Of a stretch of DNA of 64,000 bases, positions 1 through 8,268 are shown piece by piece. The stretch's first letter is position 1; every line of letters starts with the position of its first letter. The notes below the pieces were generated by a model. That model did no database searches and was not told the DNA's origin. It saw only the letters and a list, made by a program, of their open reading frames with translations. Source of the DNA: DIGJ01 sp031553075 (GTDB taxonomy: Bacteria; Bacillota; Clostridia; Lachnospirales; Lachnospiraceae); contig JAVBLX010000003.1 of NCBI GenBank assembly GCA_031553075.1, positions 19,736-83,735 on the forward strand. The letters are read 5' to 3'. The translations under genes and the position numbers were made by a program.

Positions 1-784
1 CTCCTGCTTTCATAGGCACCTCTTTCCGTTCCACCTGGTGATTATTAAATAATGCAATCATCCGCAAAAGATACGAAGACTGCACCACGCCCTCCATATC
101 TTTTCCCGGCAGATCCAATTCTCTTGCTACCGCCGTTCCAGAGCCAATAAAGATTCCATCGAAGCCCGCTGCAAACAATTCATCCACATTGAAGTCCTTG
201 CCTGCCGTCTTATTGGTTTCAAAGGTAACCCCCTGTGCCTCGATCTGCTTAATCTCCCGTCGAACCACATCCTTTGGCAGTCTGAACGCCGGTATTCCAT
301 AAAGGAGTACACCCCCTGGCTCTGGGAGCGCTTCATATACGGTAACAGAAAAGCCTTCTTTTGCTAAATCTCCTGCCACGGTAAGACCTGCCGGTCCCGA
401 ACCGATTACCGCAACCTTTCCTCTGGTCTTAGGTCTTATCTTTTCCTGTACCAGCTTCGTATCAAAAGCGAAATCCGCCACAAATTGCTCCAGCATACCA
501 ATTTTAATCGGTTCTCCCTTTTTCGCTAAAACACAATTCCCTTCACACTGAAGTTCATGAGGACACACTCTTCCACAAACTGCGGGGAGATTGCTCTTCG
601 CCGCAAGATATTCCCGGGCCTCTCCAAAGTTTCCCTTTGATACTGCATGGATAAATTCGGGTATATTATTGGTTATGGGGCATCCGGTCTTACAAGTAGG
701 ATTCTTGCAATTCAAGCATCGTTTTGCCTCCTTGATTGCCTCTTTCATCGTCATTATTTCTAATTCCTGATTTTGATTCTCCAC
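1..784 (-). CDS. FAD/NAD(P)-dependent oxidoreductase, glutamate synthase small-subunit family (3' end outside window)
   Basis: Only the N-terminal ~261 residues are inside the window. They begin with a cysteine-rich ferredoxin-like segment (CLNCKNPTCKTGCP, then VCGRVCP and CEGNC) that would bind Fe-S clusters. A Rossmann FAD-binding motif follows (VAVIGSGPAGLTVA). This arrangement is shared by the glutamate synthase small subunit (GltD) and NfnB-type transhydrogenase subunits, which move electrons between NAD(P)H and a partner. The sequence cannot separate them without the partner gene. I chose the GTG at 784 because AGGAGG lies about 8 nt upstream; an in-frame ATG at 754 is the alternative. 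Confidence 0.85.
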   Translation of the reverse strand, partial: MENQNQELEIMTMKEAIKEAKRCLNCKNPTCKTGCPITNNIPEFIHAVSKGNFGEAREYLAAKSNLPAVCGRVCPHELQCEGNCVLAKKGEPIKIGMLEQFVADFAFDTKLVQEKIRPKTRGKVAVIGSGPAGLTVAGDLAKEGFSVTVYEALPEPGGVLLYGIPAFRLPKDVVRREIKQIEAQGVTFETNKTAGKDFNVDELFAAGFDGIFIGSGTAVARELDLPGKDMEGVVQSSYLLRMIALFNNHQVERKEVPMKAG

Positions 785-835
785 CAGACTATCCTCCTGA
801 ATTTTTTTCTTCTTTGTTAAATCAAATCATTTCTG

Positions 836-904
836 GTGTATCAGATTCTAAATAACTGGGCCAATCAGACAGCGAATGGTCCGGTTATCTAGAATCTGAT
901 GCAC
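836..904. repeat. Long imperfect hairpin upstream of the oxidoreductase gene
   Basis: GTGTATCAGATTCTA at the left pairs with TAGAATCTGATGCAC at the right. The stem continues inward through AATAAC/GTTATC and TGGGCCA/TGGTCCG, giving roughly 28 bp with few mismatches. It lies in the 5' leader of the minus-strand oxidoreductase gene. No T-tract follows on either strand, so it is not an obvious terminator. It may be a leader RNA structure or a small palindromic repeat. I see no gene in the rest of 785-1086. Confidence 0.5.
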
Positions 905-1086
905 TCGATTATATTATAGCATCACATTATATATTGTAACATCTCTCGAAGCATCAGAAACATGAATGACCCATCCAAATTATGGTATTTTTCACTCCAT
1001 TGAAGCAATTCCATCTTCCCTTGCTTTCGCTCCAAATAATTTCATCTTCCTATGCCTGTGCTCAACAGTAGCTTCCTCATTTTAAA

Positions 1087-1137
1087 GCAAAAAAGATGAC
1101 GCACCTCCCGGCACATTACCGAAAAAATACGTCATCT
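1087..1137 (-). terminator. Rho-independent terminator after the cheY-like gene
   Basis: On the minus strand AGATGACG pairs with CGTCATCT around a ~28-nt loop and is followed by a run of Ts. It starts 11 bp past the stop of the response regulator. Confidence 0.7.
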
Positions 1138-1148
1138 CCAAATTCGTA

Positions 1149-1508
1149 TTATTTATTAGCAACTGTCTTTACAACATTCAACAAAACTTCCTCATCAAAT
1201 GGCTTGGTTATAAAATCAGCGGCACCCAGACGAATTGCTTCGACATATTTGCTTCGCTGTCCTGCTGCCGTAACCATAATTACCTTTGCTTCCGGAAATT
1301 CCCTTTTAATTTTATGTAAGGCCCCAATTCCATCCAGCACAGGCATGGTAATATCCAATGTCAAAATATCCGGCTGCAGCTCTTTATACAATCGATAAGC
1401 TTCTTCACCATCAACGGCCTCGCCTACGATAGTATAATTTTCTTTTTCCAGCAGCGTACGGACCATTCTTCTGGCTGTTCGTGAATCATCTGCGATCAAT
1501 ATGTTCAT
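1149..1508 (-). CDS. CheY-like single-domain response regulator
   Basis: This 119-residue protein is a stand-alone receiver domain. It has the acidic pair D7/D8, phospho-acceptor D52 in LTLDITMP, a VTA motif and the conserved lysine in FITKPF. There is no output domain, so it should act by protein contact, as CheY does at the flagellar switch. It lies 15 bp downstream of a CheX-type phosphatase gene on the same strand. The pair probably forms a phosphorylation/dephosphorylation unit. The role in motility is inferred from family, since no flagellar gene is visible here. Confidence 0.88.
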   Translation of the reverse strand: MNILIADDSRTARRMVRTLLEKENYTIVGEAVDGEEAYRLYKELQPDILTLDITMPVLDGIGALHKIKREFPEAKVIMVTAAGQRSKYVEAIRLGAADFITKPFDEEVLLNVVKTVANK

Positions 1509-1523
1509 GACAAACCTCCTCCT

Positions 1524-2453
1524 TTATTTCCCAACATTTTGGGATGCTTCATCCAAACACAACACCAGGTCAACTCTTTTCCCGTTGGTGTAAATAGGAA
1601 GCATATACATGTTATCATGATCCATTACCATGTGGAAAAAATATTCCTGTGGCTTCATATCTAATTTGAGATATTCCATTTCGGGATAGCTGACATACAG
1701 ACCATCTACGCAGTTTAAAAACTCTCCCACGGCATCTAATGCATCTTCATTTACATCAACAAAATCTTCTTTTCCAAAGTTTCTGGCCACCTCCAGCAAA
1801 CCATCTGGCGAATCAGAAGAACCCAGCCCGATATGATAAGGTGCTTTGCCCACAACCGCCTGTGTTGCCAGGTATCTGCCCCGATAGGTTGAAATCTTCA
1901 CGGGTCTGTCTATGTAAATATCCGTACTTACAAAACGAATCAGATTTCTGAGCGCAAGGGCAACCAGCTCCTTCATGCCAATTAAGTCCTTAAACATACC
2001 ATATCTGGAATCAAATTCGTTGATATTTAAGAAGGCATGTGAAATCTTTGTAATATTATCACTTTCAATTGCTTCAATCTCTTCTCGTGTATACCCGTAA
2101 TCTTCAATGAGTTCTTCTACTACCTCATCTAATTGTACCAAAGACATGTAACCCTTTTCTACAAGCAGCTGCTTAAACAGGGCATCCGACTGTTTTTGCC
2201 GACTTAGTAATACGTCCACCTGTTCCTTTGTCAACAAGCCCTGTTTAATTGCAATCTCTCCGAAATACTTATCTTCTTTCCTTTGCAAATCGTTGATTTT
2301 CTGCGCTTCCTTTTCTGTAATAAAACCTTCCTTTACAGCCAAGAAGCCCAGCTTAATCATTTCACTTTTTTTAGCTTCCAGTACCTCCTGCAACCGTTCT
2401 GGCGAAAGACGTTTGGTTTTTACCAGATATTTTCCCATAAATTGTTCGTACAT
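1524..2453 (-). CDS. CheX-type chemotaxis phosphatase with an N-terminal helical repeat region
   Basis: A 309-residue protein. The C-terminal ~150 residues resemble CheX/CheC phosphatases and contain the ExxN signature in GEFLNCVDG, which in CheX removes phosphate from CheY-P. The first ~140 residues hold repeated short helical units (for example AIKQGLLTKEQVDVLL and LLVEKGYMSLVQLDEV) like those at the N-terminus of type II secretion ATPases. The start at 2453 has GGAGGTG six bases upstream; a longer reading to 2603 lacks such a site. The adjacent CheY-like gene is the likely substrate. Confidence 0.8.
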   Translation of the reverse strand: MYEQFMGKYLVKTKRLSPERLQEVLEAKKSEMIKLGFLAVKEGFITEKEAQKINDLQRKEDKYFGEIAIKQGLLTKEQVDVLLSRQKQSDALFKQLLVEKGYMSLVQLDEVVEELIEDYGYTREEIEAIESDNITKISHAFLNINEFDSRYGMFKDLIGMKELVALALRNLIRFVSTDIYIDRPVKISTYRGRYLATQAVVGKAPYHIGLGSSDSPDGLLEVARNFGKEDFVDVNEDALDAVGEFLNCVDGLYVSYPEMEYLKLDMKPQEYFFHMVMDHDNMYMLPIYTNGKRVDLVLCLDEASQNVGK

Positions 2454-2498
2454 TATGCACCTCCAATGAAACCTTCCCAATAATATTCCTATACCTCT

Positions 2499-2527
2499 AT
2501 TGTATTTTCTATTTGACAGACTGTCAA
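2499..2527 (-). promoter_or_regulatory. Sigma-A type promoter of the cheX-cheY operon
   Basis: On the minus strand, TTGACA and TACAAT are separated by 17 bp. The -35 box sits in a palindrome, TTGACAG-A-CTGTCAA (2513-2527), which could be an operator. Confidence 0.7.
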
Positions 2528-2634
2528 GGAAATCCCTTCTTAAACTGTGACATTTTTCGACATTTAGACATATCTTATAGTAGTGGAACACTTTCCACTG
2601 CATTTTTTCAGAAAACTATATGGAGGAATGATTT

Positions 2635-3237
2635 ATGTATGACTATAATCCAAACCAATATGAAAATTTTGGTCAAAACACCGCTGCAAATGAAAATATT
2701 GTTCCAGACCCAGCTGAAGGGTTTAATCAAAATACGTATCCAAATACCGCGCAAGGCGCAAACCAGAGCACAAGCCAGAACACAAGCCAGACAAACCGTG
2801 GAAACCAGGCAAACCGCGGGAATCAGACAAACCGTGGGAACCAGGCAAACCCAATGACCCCAAACCAGGAATTTAACCAAGGTGAAAATCAGAATCTTGG
2901 ACAAAACTTCAGACAACAGCTGAGACCACAGACACATGTGCACGAATTCTTAGGCAGCGTAAAGTTAGCAGAGTTGAATGAAGATCCACACAACCATCGT
3001 TTTGCCGGAGTAACCGGACCCGCAATTCCTTATGAAAGAAGCCATGTTCATCGGCTACAAACGAATACAGATTTTTTTGAAGATCATTTTCATATGATTT
3101 GTGATGTTACTGGTCCTGCTATCTGGGTTGGGGAAAATCGTCACATCCATCTGGTTACGGGAAGGACTACAGTACAGGATGGACATCGGCATGAGTATGT
3201 GTTTGCAACATTGATTGAAAATCCGATTGGGGATTGA
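2635..3237 (+). CDS. YmaF family protein with Asn/Gln-rich N-terminus
   Basis: A 200-residue protein preceded by GGAGGA. Residues 1-95 are low complexity, rich in Asn and Gln, with a six-residue repeat (TNRGNQ/ANRGNQ) encoded by 18-bp near-identical units around 2791-2850. Residues ~100-200 are the YmaF-like domain, with regularly spaced histidine clusters (HVHEF, HNHRF, HVHRL, HFHMI, HIHLV, HRHEY) and the repeated phrase VTGPAI. Histidine spacing suggests metal binding, but function is not established. Upstream, CATATCTTA with an AC 17 bp before it fits a sporulation sigma-E/K promoter only loosely. Confidence 0.8.
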   Translation: MYDYNPNQYENFGQNTAANENIVPDPAEGFNQNTYPNTAQGANQSTSQNTSQTNRGNQANRGNQTNRGNQANPMTPNQEFNQGENQNLGQNFRQQLRPQTHVHEFLGSVKLAELNEDPHNHRFAGVTGPAIPYERSHVHRLQTNTDFFEDHFHMICDVTGPAIWVGENRHIHLVTGRTTVQDGHRHEYVFATLIENPIGD

Positions 3238-3331
3238 GAAATTGTATTTTAAAATGGCTATGGGGCCTTTCTTTTGGCAGGTTGCGAAGTCAGGACACGC
3301 CCCAGGAAAGATCCTTATATAGCTGATAACA

Positions 3332-3399
3332 AAAGCAAAGACTAATTGTAAGTATCGGAATCGATTTTAACATCAAATGCTTATAATTAGTCTTGCTTT
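3332..3399. terminator. Bidirectional hairpin between convergent ymaF and pulA
   Basis: A ~20-bp stem formed by AAAGCAAAGACTAATTGTAAG-type and CTTATAATTAGTCTTGCTTT arms sits between the two convergent genes. It probably terminates both transcripts, though the T-tracts are short. Confidence 0.55.
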
Positions 3400-3409
3400 C
3401 TGTATTGGT

Positions 3410-5359
3410 CTAAACCCGCTTCAGCACACAGCCTCCAATCGCTTCTACCAGCACCCTTTCTTCCACCTCTCCTATACCAGAAATCCTTGCATTATCCTTA
3501 TCTACCAGCACACACCACTTCCCTTCCACCGGAATCCTCACCTTTCTCCGAGAAGCATTTAAAATAACCATGATTTCTTTTTCTTCCCCTATATAATATG
3601 CCACAACCCGTCCAGGCAGACCTTGTAAAAACACAATCGCTTCCGCCGATTCCCGGGAGAGGTCTTTCACTGCTTCCAGACTTTTCCGCACAGAAATAAG
3701 CCCTTTATAGTAATCAATCAAATCCTCAAATTCATACATTCGAGTCCAATCCAACCAGTTTATTTGCGGTGACAGGTTATAACTGTTTTCTTCTCCATAT
3801 TTGGTTCTTCCCGCCTCTTCTCCTGCCTGCCAGAATGGAACGCCCTTAGAAAACTGTATGGCTAACGCTGCCAACTTATTTCTATCTATCAGATCAGGGT
3901 TCTTTATTTGATATCTGTCATCCCCGACCCCCACCGGCAGACCACTTTTAAAAGTAGAATTTACAAGCTTATCCCACAAGGTATGATTATCGTGAGCGGA
4001 AACATAATTAATTACCCGCCCTGGGAAATTTGGCTGTGCTTCCCATTCTTCTCCAAAAAGACCTTTTATCGCTCTTTTTGCCTTTTCTTCCATTCCAGAC
4101 TTCCCGTTGACAAACCCGGCCACCTTTTCTTTGTTAAACGGTCCCTTCCAGGTATCTCTGGTATCATCATTAAACAGCAAAATTCCATCCTGTAAATTTA
4201 AAATGGCATCCTTACGAGCAAAAGAAACCCCTTCCTTTAATGGGCTTTCCCCTGCAGACCAGGGCTCACCATATAGAATCATCTTTTTTCCATAATCACC
4301 CAATGAATCCATAGCCTCCCGGATCTGGTTCATCGTCTCTGTGTCATGAAGTCCCATCAAGTCAAACCGGAACCCATCCACATGATATTCGGTTGCCCAA
4401 TAACATATGGAATCTATCATAAATTTCCGAAACATACTTCGATCACTGGCCGTGTCATTTCCACACGCTGAACCATTGGAATAAGCCCCGTCCTTCCACT
4501 GCCGATAGTAATATCCAGGAACACTTTTCTCAAAAGGCGAATCCAGAGAATAGGTATGGTTATAAACCACATCCATAACCACAGATAATCCTGCCTTATG
4601 CAAGGCCATCACCATTTCCTTGAATTCCTTTATTCGGGTCGCTCCATGAAAGGAATCCGTAGCATAGGATCCTTCCGGAACATTATAAAGTAACGGATCA
4701 TAACCCCAGTTAAAACTCCCTTCGGGAGTTCTTTCATCAATTGATGCATAATCCTGTGCAGGTAGCAAATGAATATGAGTAACCCCTAATTCCTTTAAAT
4801 AACCAAGGCATGTCTTATGCACCCCATCTCCATTCAAAGTAGAATTCTCCTGGGTAAATGCCAAATATTTTCCCCTGTATTCCTCTGGGATTCCAGAAGC
4901 TTTATCATTGGAAAAGTCACCAATATGTACCTCCCAGATTTCCGCCTCCTTAAGAGGATACACGACATGCCGGTCTTCCTCCCAGCCAGCAGGGTTGGTC
5001 CGCTCCAAATCCACTACCATCGAACGAACCCCATTTACACCGCAAGCTTTTCCATAGATATCCGCCGTTTCCCTTGCTTCACCATCTACTGTAATCTCAT
5101 AAGTATAGTAAGTCCCATGAAGCTCACCCTCTACCCTTAGAGAGAAGACCCCCTGTTTTCCTTTTATCATCTCAAGTGACCTAAGGTGAACTGCATCCTT
5201 TTCCGCTTCACTTCCGGTACTGTATAAATGAAGAATTACTTCCGATGCCGTCGGAGCCCATACCTTAAATTCTGTCCCATCTTTTTGATAGCATGCTCCC
5301 AGATCCTTTCCTTCATAGTGAAATTCTTTCTCAAATTCATAACGATTAAATTGATTCAT
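3410..5359 (-). CDS. pulA: Type I pullulanase (glycogen/starch debranching)
   Basis: A 649-residue GH13 enzyme that hydrolyses alpha-1,6 links in pullulan and branched alpha-glucans. An N-terminal CBM48-like beta domain (around FKVWAPTASEVILHLY) is followed by the catalytic barrel. The barrel has the pullulanase signature FNWGYDP, nucleophile Asp in GFRFDLMG, acid/base Glu in ILYGEPW and the transition-state region VSAHDNHTLWD. There is no signal peptide or anchor, so it should act in the cytoplasm on stored or imported glucans. Length is normal for the family. Confidence 0.95.
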   Translation of the reverse strand: MNQFNRYEFEKEFHYEGKDLGACYQKDGTEFKVWAPTASEVILHLYSTGSEAEKDAVHLRSLEMIKGKQGVFSLRVEGELHGTYYTYEITVDGEARETADIYGKACGVNGVRSMVVDLERTNPAGWEEDRHVVYPLKEAEIWEVHIGDFSNDKASGIPEEYRGKYLAFTQENSTLNGDGVHKTCLGYLKELGVTHIHLLPAQDYASIDERTPEGSFNWGYDPLLYNVPEGSYATDSFHGATRIKEFKEMVMALHKAGLSVVMDVVYNHTYSLDSPFEKSVPGYYYRQWKDGAYSNGSACGNDTASDRSMFRKFMIDSICYWATEYHVDGFRFDLMGLHDTETMNQIREAMDSLGDYGKKMILYGEPWSAGESPLKEGVSFARKDAILNLQDGILLFNDDTRDTWKGPFNKEKVAGFVNGKSGMEEKAKRAIKGLFGEEWEAQPNFPGRVINYVSAHDNHTLWDKLVNSTFKSGLPVGVGDDRYQIKNPDLIDRNKLAALAIQFSKGVPFWQAGEEAGRTKYGEENSYNLSPQINWLDWTRMYEFEDLIDYYKGLISVRKSLEAVKDLSRESAEAIVFLQGLPGRVVAYYIGEEKEIMVILNASRRKVRIPVEGKWCVLVDKDNARISGIGEVEERVLVEAIGGCVLKRV

Positions 5360-5461
5360 CTTCAGCTCCCATCTGCGCTCCTGCGCACCTACAAATAAGG
5401 GGGTGAAAGTTTTCTTTCACTCTTAGCTCCCATCTGCCCGCTCTGGCACTTGTTTTATGAT

Positions 5462-5519
5462 TTAAGGGTCCAAGACCCCTTCCCACCTTTTTGTTGGAAA
5501 GAGGCTTTGAACCCTTAAT
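5462..5519. repeat. Palindromic intergenic element
   Basis: TTAAGGGT at one end and ACCCTTAA at the other bracket an imperfect hairpin with a T-rich apex. The nearby string GCTCCCATCTGC occurs at about 5352 and 5427, and a close copy precedes the gene starting at 13689. The 5360-5601 gap otherwise shows no gene. Confidence 0.4.
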
Positions 5520-5601
5520 TACTTCCTGAAATAATACCAGCTTTTGCTCCTATGAATGCTTTCGCATTACATCTTATTCACATGTACTCCTTCTAAGCCT
5601 A

Positions 5602-5754
5602 TTAACTATCCCTATGTTTCCTGATAATATCCATGTATCTTTGCTGGGATGCCTTCATCTCAGGGTCTTCTTCAACCTGATTTATGTCATCGTCCATTTC
5701 CAGTTCTGCCAACAAATCCACTAAATCATCATCATTAAAAAAATTATCCATCAT
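5602..5754 (-). CDS. Small acidic protein, 50 aa, unrecognised
   Basis: GGAGG stands five bases before ATGATG. The reading frame encodes a strongly acidic N-terminal half (FFNDDDLVDLLAEL) and a basic C-terminal helix (YMDIIRKHRDS). It lies 26 bp after the MarR regulator on the same strand and is probably cotranscribed with it. No family is recognised. The good ribosome site and codon pattern argue it is real. Confidence 0.55.
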   Translation of the reverse strand: MMDNFFNDDDLVDLLAELEMDDDINQVEEDPEMKASQQRYMDIIRKHRDS

Positions 5755-5780
5755 TTCTACCTCCATGTCGTCCATTCTTA

Positions 5781-6218
5781 TTAATCGTATCTTCTAAAAT
5801 AACGGCTCAAATTGGTCAGTGCTCCAACCAGAACTTTGGTTTCCTCTTCTCCCAAGCCTTCCAGCACAGCATCTACCATCTCCTGATGAAACTTCGTATG
5901 ATGTTCAAATGCCTCCCTGCCAAGCTCAGTTAATGAAATTAGAACCACTCTGCGGTCTTCTTCACTTCGTATACGGTTTACATAACCTTTTTTAACCAAA
6001 TTATTAATCGCTATGGTCAATGTTCCTACCGTAACCCGCAATGCTTTGGCTACCGTGGACATATTCTTGGAGTCTTCCTTGCCGATGGCTTCAATGATGT
6101 GCATATCATTATTTGATATATTGGTAAACTTTCCCGTAATCAGGGATTTTTGTTCCATTTCCATTATTTCGTTGAAAAGTTTTACTAAAACATCATTTAC
6201 AGTTTCATATGCATTCAT
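5781..6218 (-). CDS. MarR family transcriptional regulator (FabT-like)
   Basis: A 145-residue winged-helix protein. It has the MarR order: dimerisation helix, then a DNA-recognition region around STVAKALRVTVGTLTIAINN, then a wing with the conserved SEEDRRVVLISLTE. The sequence recalls FabT-type regulators of fatty-acid synthesis in Firmicutes, but no fab genes are adjacent, so the target is unknown. I start it at 6218, where AAGGTGGTG precedes ATG; an upstream extension to 6290 crosses the promoter. Confidence 0.85.
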   Translation of the reverse strand: MNAYETVNDVLVKLFNEIMEMEQKSLITGKFTNISNNDMHIIEAIGKEDSKNMSTVAKALRVTVGTLTIAINNLVKKGYVNRIRSEEDRRVVLISLTELGREAFEHHTKFHQEMVDAVLEGLGEEETKVLVGALTNLSRYFRRYD

Positions 6219-6248
6219 TTTCACACCACCTTCTCTCCATACCTCTCT

Positions 6249-6276
6249 AGTATACACGATTTTTATCACTACGCAA
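6249..6276 (-). promoter_or_regulatory. Promoter of the MarR-type regulator gene
   Basis: On the minus strand TTGCGT and TATACT are 16 bp apart, with TG just before the -10 box. The perfect palindrome at 6279-6307 lies directly upstream. Confidence 0.55.
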
Positions 6277-6278
6277 AT

Positions 6279-6307
6279 AGGGGAAATCAAAATTTTTGAT
6301 TTCCCCT
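6279..6307. promoter_or_regulatory. Perfect 14-bp inverted repeat: operator or terminator
   Basis: AGGGGAAATCAAAA and TTTTGATTTCCCCT surround a single central T. It ends 3 bp from the -35 box of the MarR gene. It could be the regulator's own operator, or a terminator for the XRE gene ending at 6393. There is no strong T-tract, which slightly favours an operator. Confidence 0.45.
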
Positions 6308-6392
6308 TAATTTGAATCTATTTTTGTCTGATCTATTATCTTTAACTAAGCTTTTCAGTAATCTGCCTTCCTCTCCTCCGACATCACCATTA

Positions 6393-6866
6393 TCATGATT
6401 TCCCTTCCTGCTTCGCCCGGCGTTCTGCTTCTTTCATTATCTTTTCCATCCCTTCCCGATAGGGTTGCTTGCAATCCGGGTGACTGTTTTCATATTCCAT
6501 CCACTTTTTCTCCAATTCAATGCATTCTATTTCCATTGCTGAAGAAAGAGCCAGCTTAATAAGAGCTTCTTCATATTCCTTAATCGCTTTCTCCTTAAAC
6601 GTCATGGGTTTTACTTCTTCCTCCCCTGGGGCTTCTCCCTCTATATCCCTTTGGCTAAATGCGTCCGAAGGAGCAAAGGAATAAAAGTCTTCTGGATGTA
6701 TATTTAGAAAAGAGCACAATTCTAAAAGCTCTGTGGCATTTAACCGCTTCCCGCCTGGCACTAACTTTTCTTTTGATATCTTAGTTGCTCTGGCGATTTG
6801 TCCCACAGAAATATTATGGTCGGCTATATACTGGGCAATACGGCTGGTAACATCGTTTGGTTTCAT
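6393..6866 (-). CDS. XRE-type helix-turn-helix protein
   Basis: A 157-residue protein. Residues ~5-65 form a Cro/CI-like helix-turn-helix with ISVGQIARATKISKEKL as the likely turn region. The C-terminal half is charged and helical and matches nothing I recognise. The start at 6866 has AAAGGTGGG upstream. It is divergent from a second XRE gene at 7046, and the shared intergenic region holds two inverted TATTACGA half-sites. Confidence 0.75.
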   Translation of the reverse strand: MKPNDVTSRIAQYIADHNISVGQIARATKISKEKLVPGGKRLNATELLELCSFLNIHPEDFYSFAPSDAFSQRDIEGEAPGEEEVKPMTFKEKAIKEYEEALIKLALSSAMEIECIELEKKWMEYENSHPDCKQPYREGMEKIMKEAERRAKQEGKS

Positions 6867-6927
6867 TTGGCACCCACCTTTTCTCTTTTGGAAAGAATTG
6901 TTTTTTCTTCTTTCCATTATATTCTTG

Positions 6928-6997
6928 TATTACGAGAATTTCAATATTTTTTTCTGGTGAATTGAATCAAAATATTGACAGTCAATTTTTCGTAATA
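6928..6997. promoter_or_regulatory. Inverted TATTACGA half-sites between divergent XRE genes
   Basis: TATTACGA at 6928-6935 and its reverse complement TCGTAATA at 6990-6997 flank the divergent promoter region. The second copy fills the end of the spacer of the rightward promoter. A shared operator for one of the two XRE proteins is plausible. Confidence 0.4.
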
Positions 6998-7003
6998 TAT
7001 GAT
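6975..7003 (+). promoter_or_regulatory. Sigma-A promoter of the rightward XRE gene
   Basis: TTGACA and TATGAT are separated by exactly 17 bp, 43 bp before the ATG. Confidence 0.75.
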
Positions 7004-7045
7004 GATACAATATAGTATAACTGTTTTAGGATTGAGGGTAAATAC

Positions 7046-7399
7046 ATGAAAAACGAGTTAATAGGAAAAATGTTAAGAGAATACCGAAAACAAAATAATC
7101 TTACCGTAAAAAAGGTTGCCGAGAAATTAACAGAACACAATCATCCCGTTGCAGGCAAAACAATTTATGGCTGGGAAAACGGAAATACACAACCAGATGC
7201 CGATACCCTTTTACTTCTTTGTGATTTGTATAATATTGAGAATGTACTGGAGACCTTTGGCTATCATACAGACGACAACGTTCCTGTTATCCTGAATGCC
7301 AAAGAATTAGAGCTTTTATCTGCCTATCGGAACAATTTGGAGATGCAGGATGCCGTACATCGTTTATTAGGAATAGAAGAACAGAATCGACTCTCCTGA
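7046..7399 (+). CDS. XRE family transcriptional regulator
   Basis: A 117-residue protein. Residues 5-65 are a classic Cro/CI domain (MLREYRKQNNLTVKKVAEKL, then TIYGWENGNTQPDADTLLLLCDLY). A short C-terminal helical region follows, as in many small autoregulators. GAGGGT precedes the ATG. The divergent XRE gene suggests cross-regulation; no target gene is evident. Confidence 0.85.
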   Translation: MKNELIGKMLREYRKQNNLTVKKVAEKLTEHNHPVAGKTIYGWENGNTQPDADTLLLLCDLYNIENVLETFGYHTDDNVPVILNAKELELLSAYRNNLEMQDAVHRLLGIEEQNRLS

Positions 7400-7434
7400 T
7401 TTATCCCCTTCAGGTGCAAAAAGGAGTGAGTAGT

Positions 7435-7468
7435 AAAAGTGCCGGTAGTCACCTCCGGCACTTTTTTG
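7435..7468. terminator. Rho-independent terminator, probably bidirectional
   Basis: AGTGCCGG and CCGGCACT surround a 9-nt loop, with A-rich sequence before and TTTTTT after. It lies between the convergent XRE gene and the ABC transporter operon. Confidence 0.85.
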
Positions 7469-7521
7469 ATTGAAGTAATAGGTAAACGCTTTGTGAATTT
7501 GCACCAAACCTCAAGTGCCCC

Positions 7522-8268
7522 TTATAATACCTTTGATAAAAATTCCTTAAGTCTGGGATTTTGAGGGTTTTCAAAAAATGCCTTTGGTGAATTCGCTTCT
7601 TTAATCTGCCCCTCATCCACGAATAAAATCCGGGTTCCTACTTCCTTAGCAAATCCCATCTCATGAGTAACAATTACCATGGTCATGCCGCCTTTGGCCA
7701 AATCCCGCATAACGCTCAGAACTTCTCCAACCATCTCTGGATCTAATGCACTGGTAGGTTCATCAAACAGCATAACAGCTGGGTTCATGCAAAGTGACCG
7801 AACAATGGCAATTCTCTGCTTTTGTCCACCGGACAGCTGAGACGGATAAGCATTGGCTTTTTCTTCCAGCCCAACCCGTTTTAGCAGTTCCATTGCTTCT
7901 TTCTCCGCCTCTTCCCGAGATTTCTTTAAGACCTTAATGGGCGCCAGCGTCAGGTTATCCAATATGGTCTTATGGGGAAACAGATTAAAATGCTGAAAAA
8001 CCATTCCGATTTTTTCCCGATATTGATTCAGAGTCTTTCCTTTTGCCCGGGTAAGGTCATCACCTTCAAAATAAATCTTTCCCGAAGTGGGCATCTCCAA
8101 TAGATTCAAGGAACGCAGAAGCGTTGATTTCCCCGAACCGGATGGTCCAATGATTACCACTACCTCTCCCTGATAAATCTTGGTACTAATGTGATCTAAG
8201 ACCTTAAGGTCTTCAAATGACTTGCATAACTCCTCTATTTCAAACAGCACATTTCCTTTATCGCTCAC
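7522..8268 (-). CDS. Polar amino-acid ABC transporter, ATP-binding protein (GlnQ type)
   Basis: A 248-residue ATPase with Walker A GPSGSGKST, signature LSGGQKQR, Walker B VMLFDEP and switch histidine in IVTHEM. It powers uptake with the permease and binding protein encoded just upstream. Its start overlaps the permease stop by 11 bp, implying translational coupling. The length and LNQYREKIGMVFQHFNLFPH region are typical of the polar amino-acid (PAAT) family. The substrate cannot be read from this subunit. Confidence 0.93.
   Translation of the reverse strand: MSDKGNVLFEIEELCKSFEDLKVLDHISTKIYQGEVVVIIGPSGSGKSTLLRSLNLLEMPTSGKIYFEGDDLTRAKGKTLNQYREKIGMVFQHFNLFPHKTILDNLTLAPIKVLKKSREEAEKEAMELLKRVGLEEKANAYPSQLSGGQKQRIAIVRSLCMNPAVMLFDEPTSALDPEMVGEVLSVMRDLAKGGMTMVIVTHEMGFAKEVGTRILFVDEGQIKEANSPKAFFENPQNPRLKEFLSKVL

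Noticed and set aside
2608..2943. 111-codon minus-strand hydrophobic frame
   Set aside because: It is antisense to the Asn/Gln repeats of the YmaF gene; apparent membrane character comes from the repeat.
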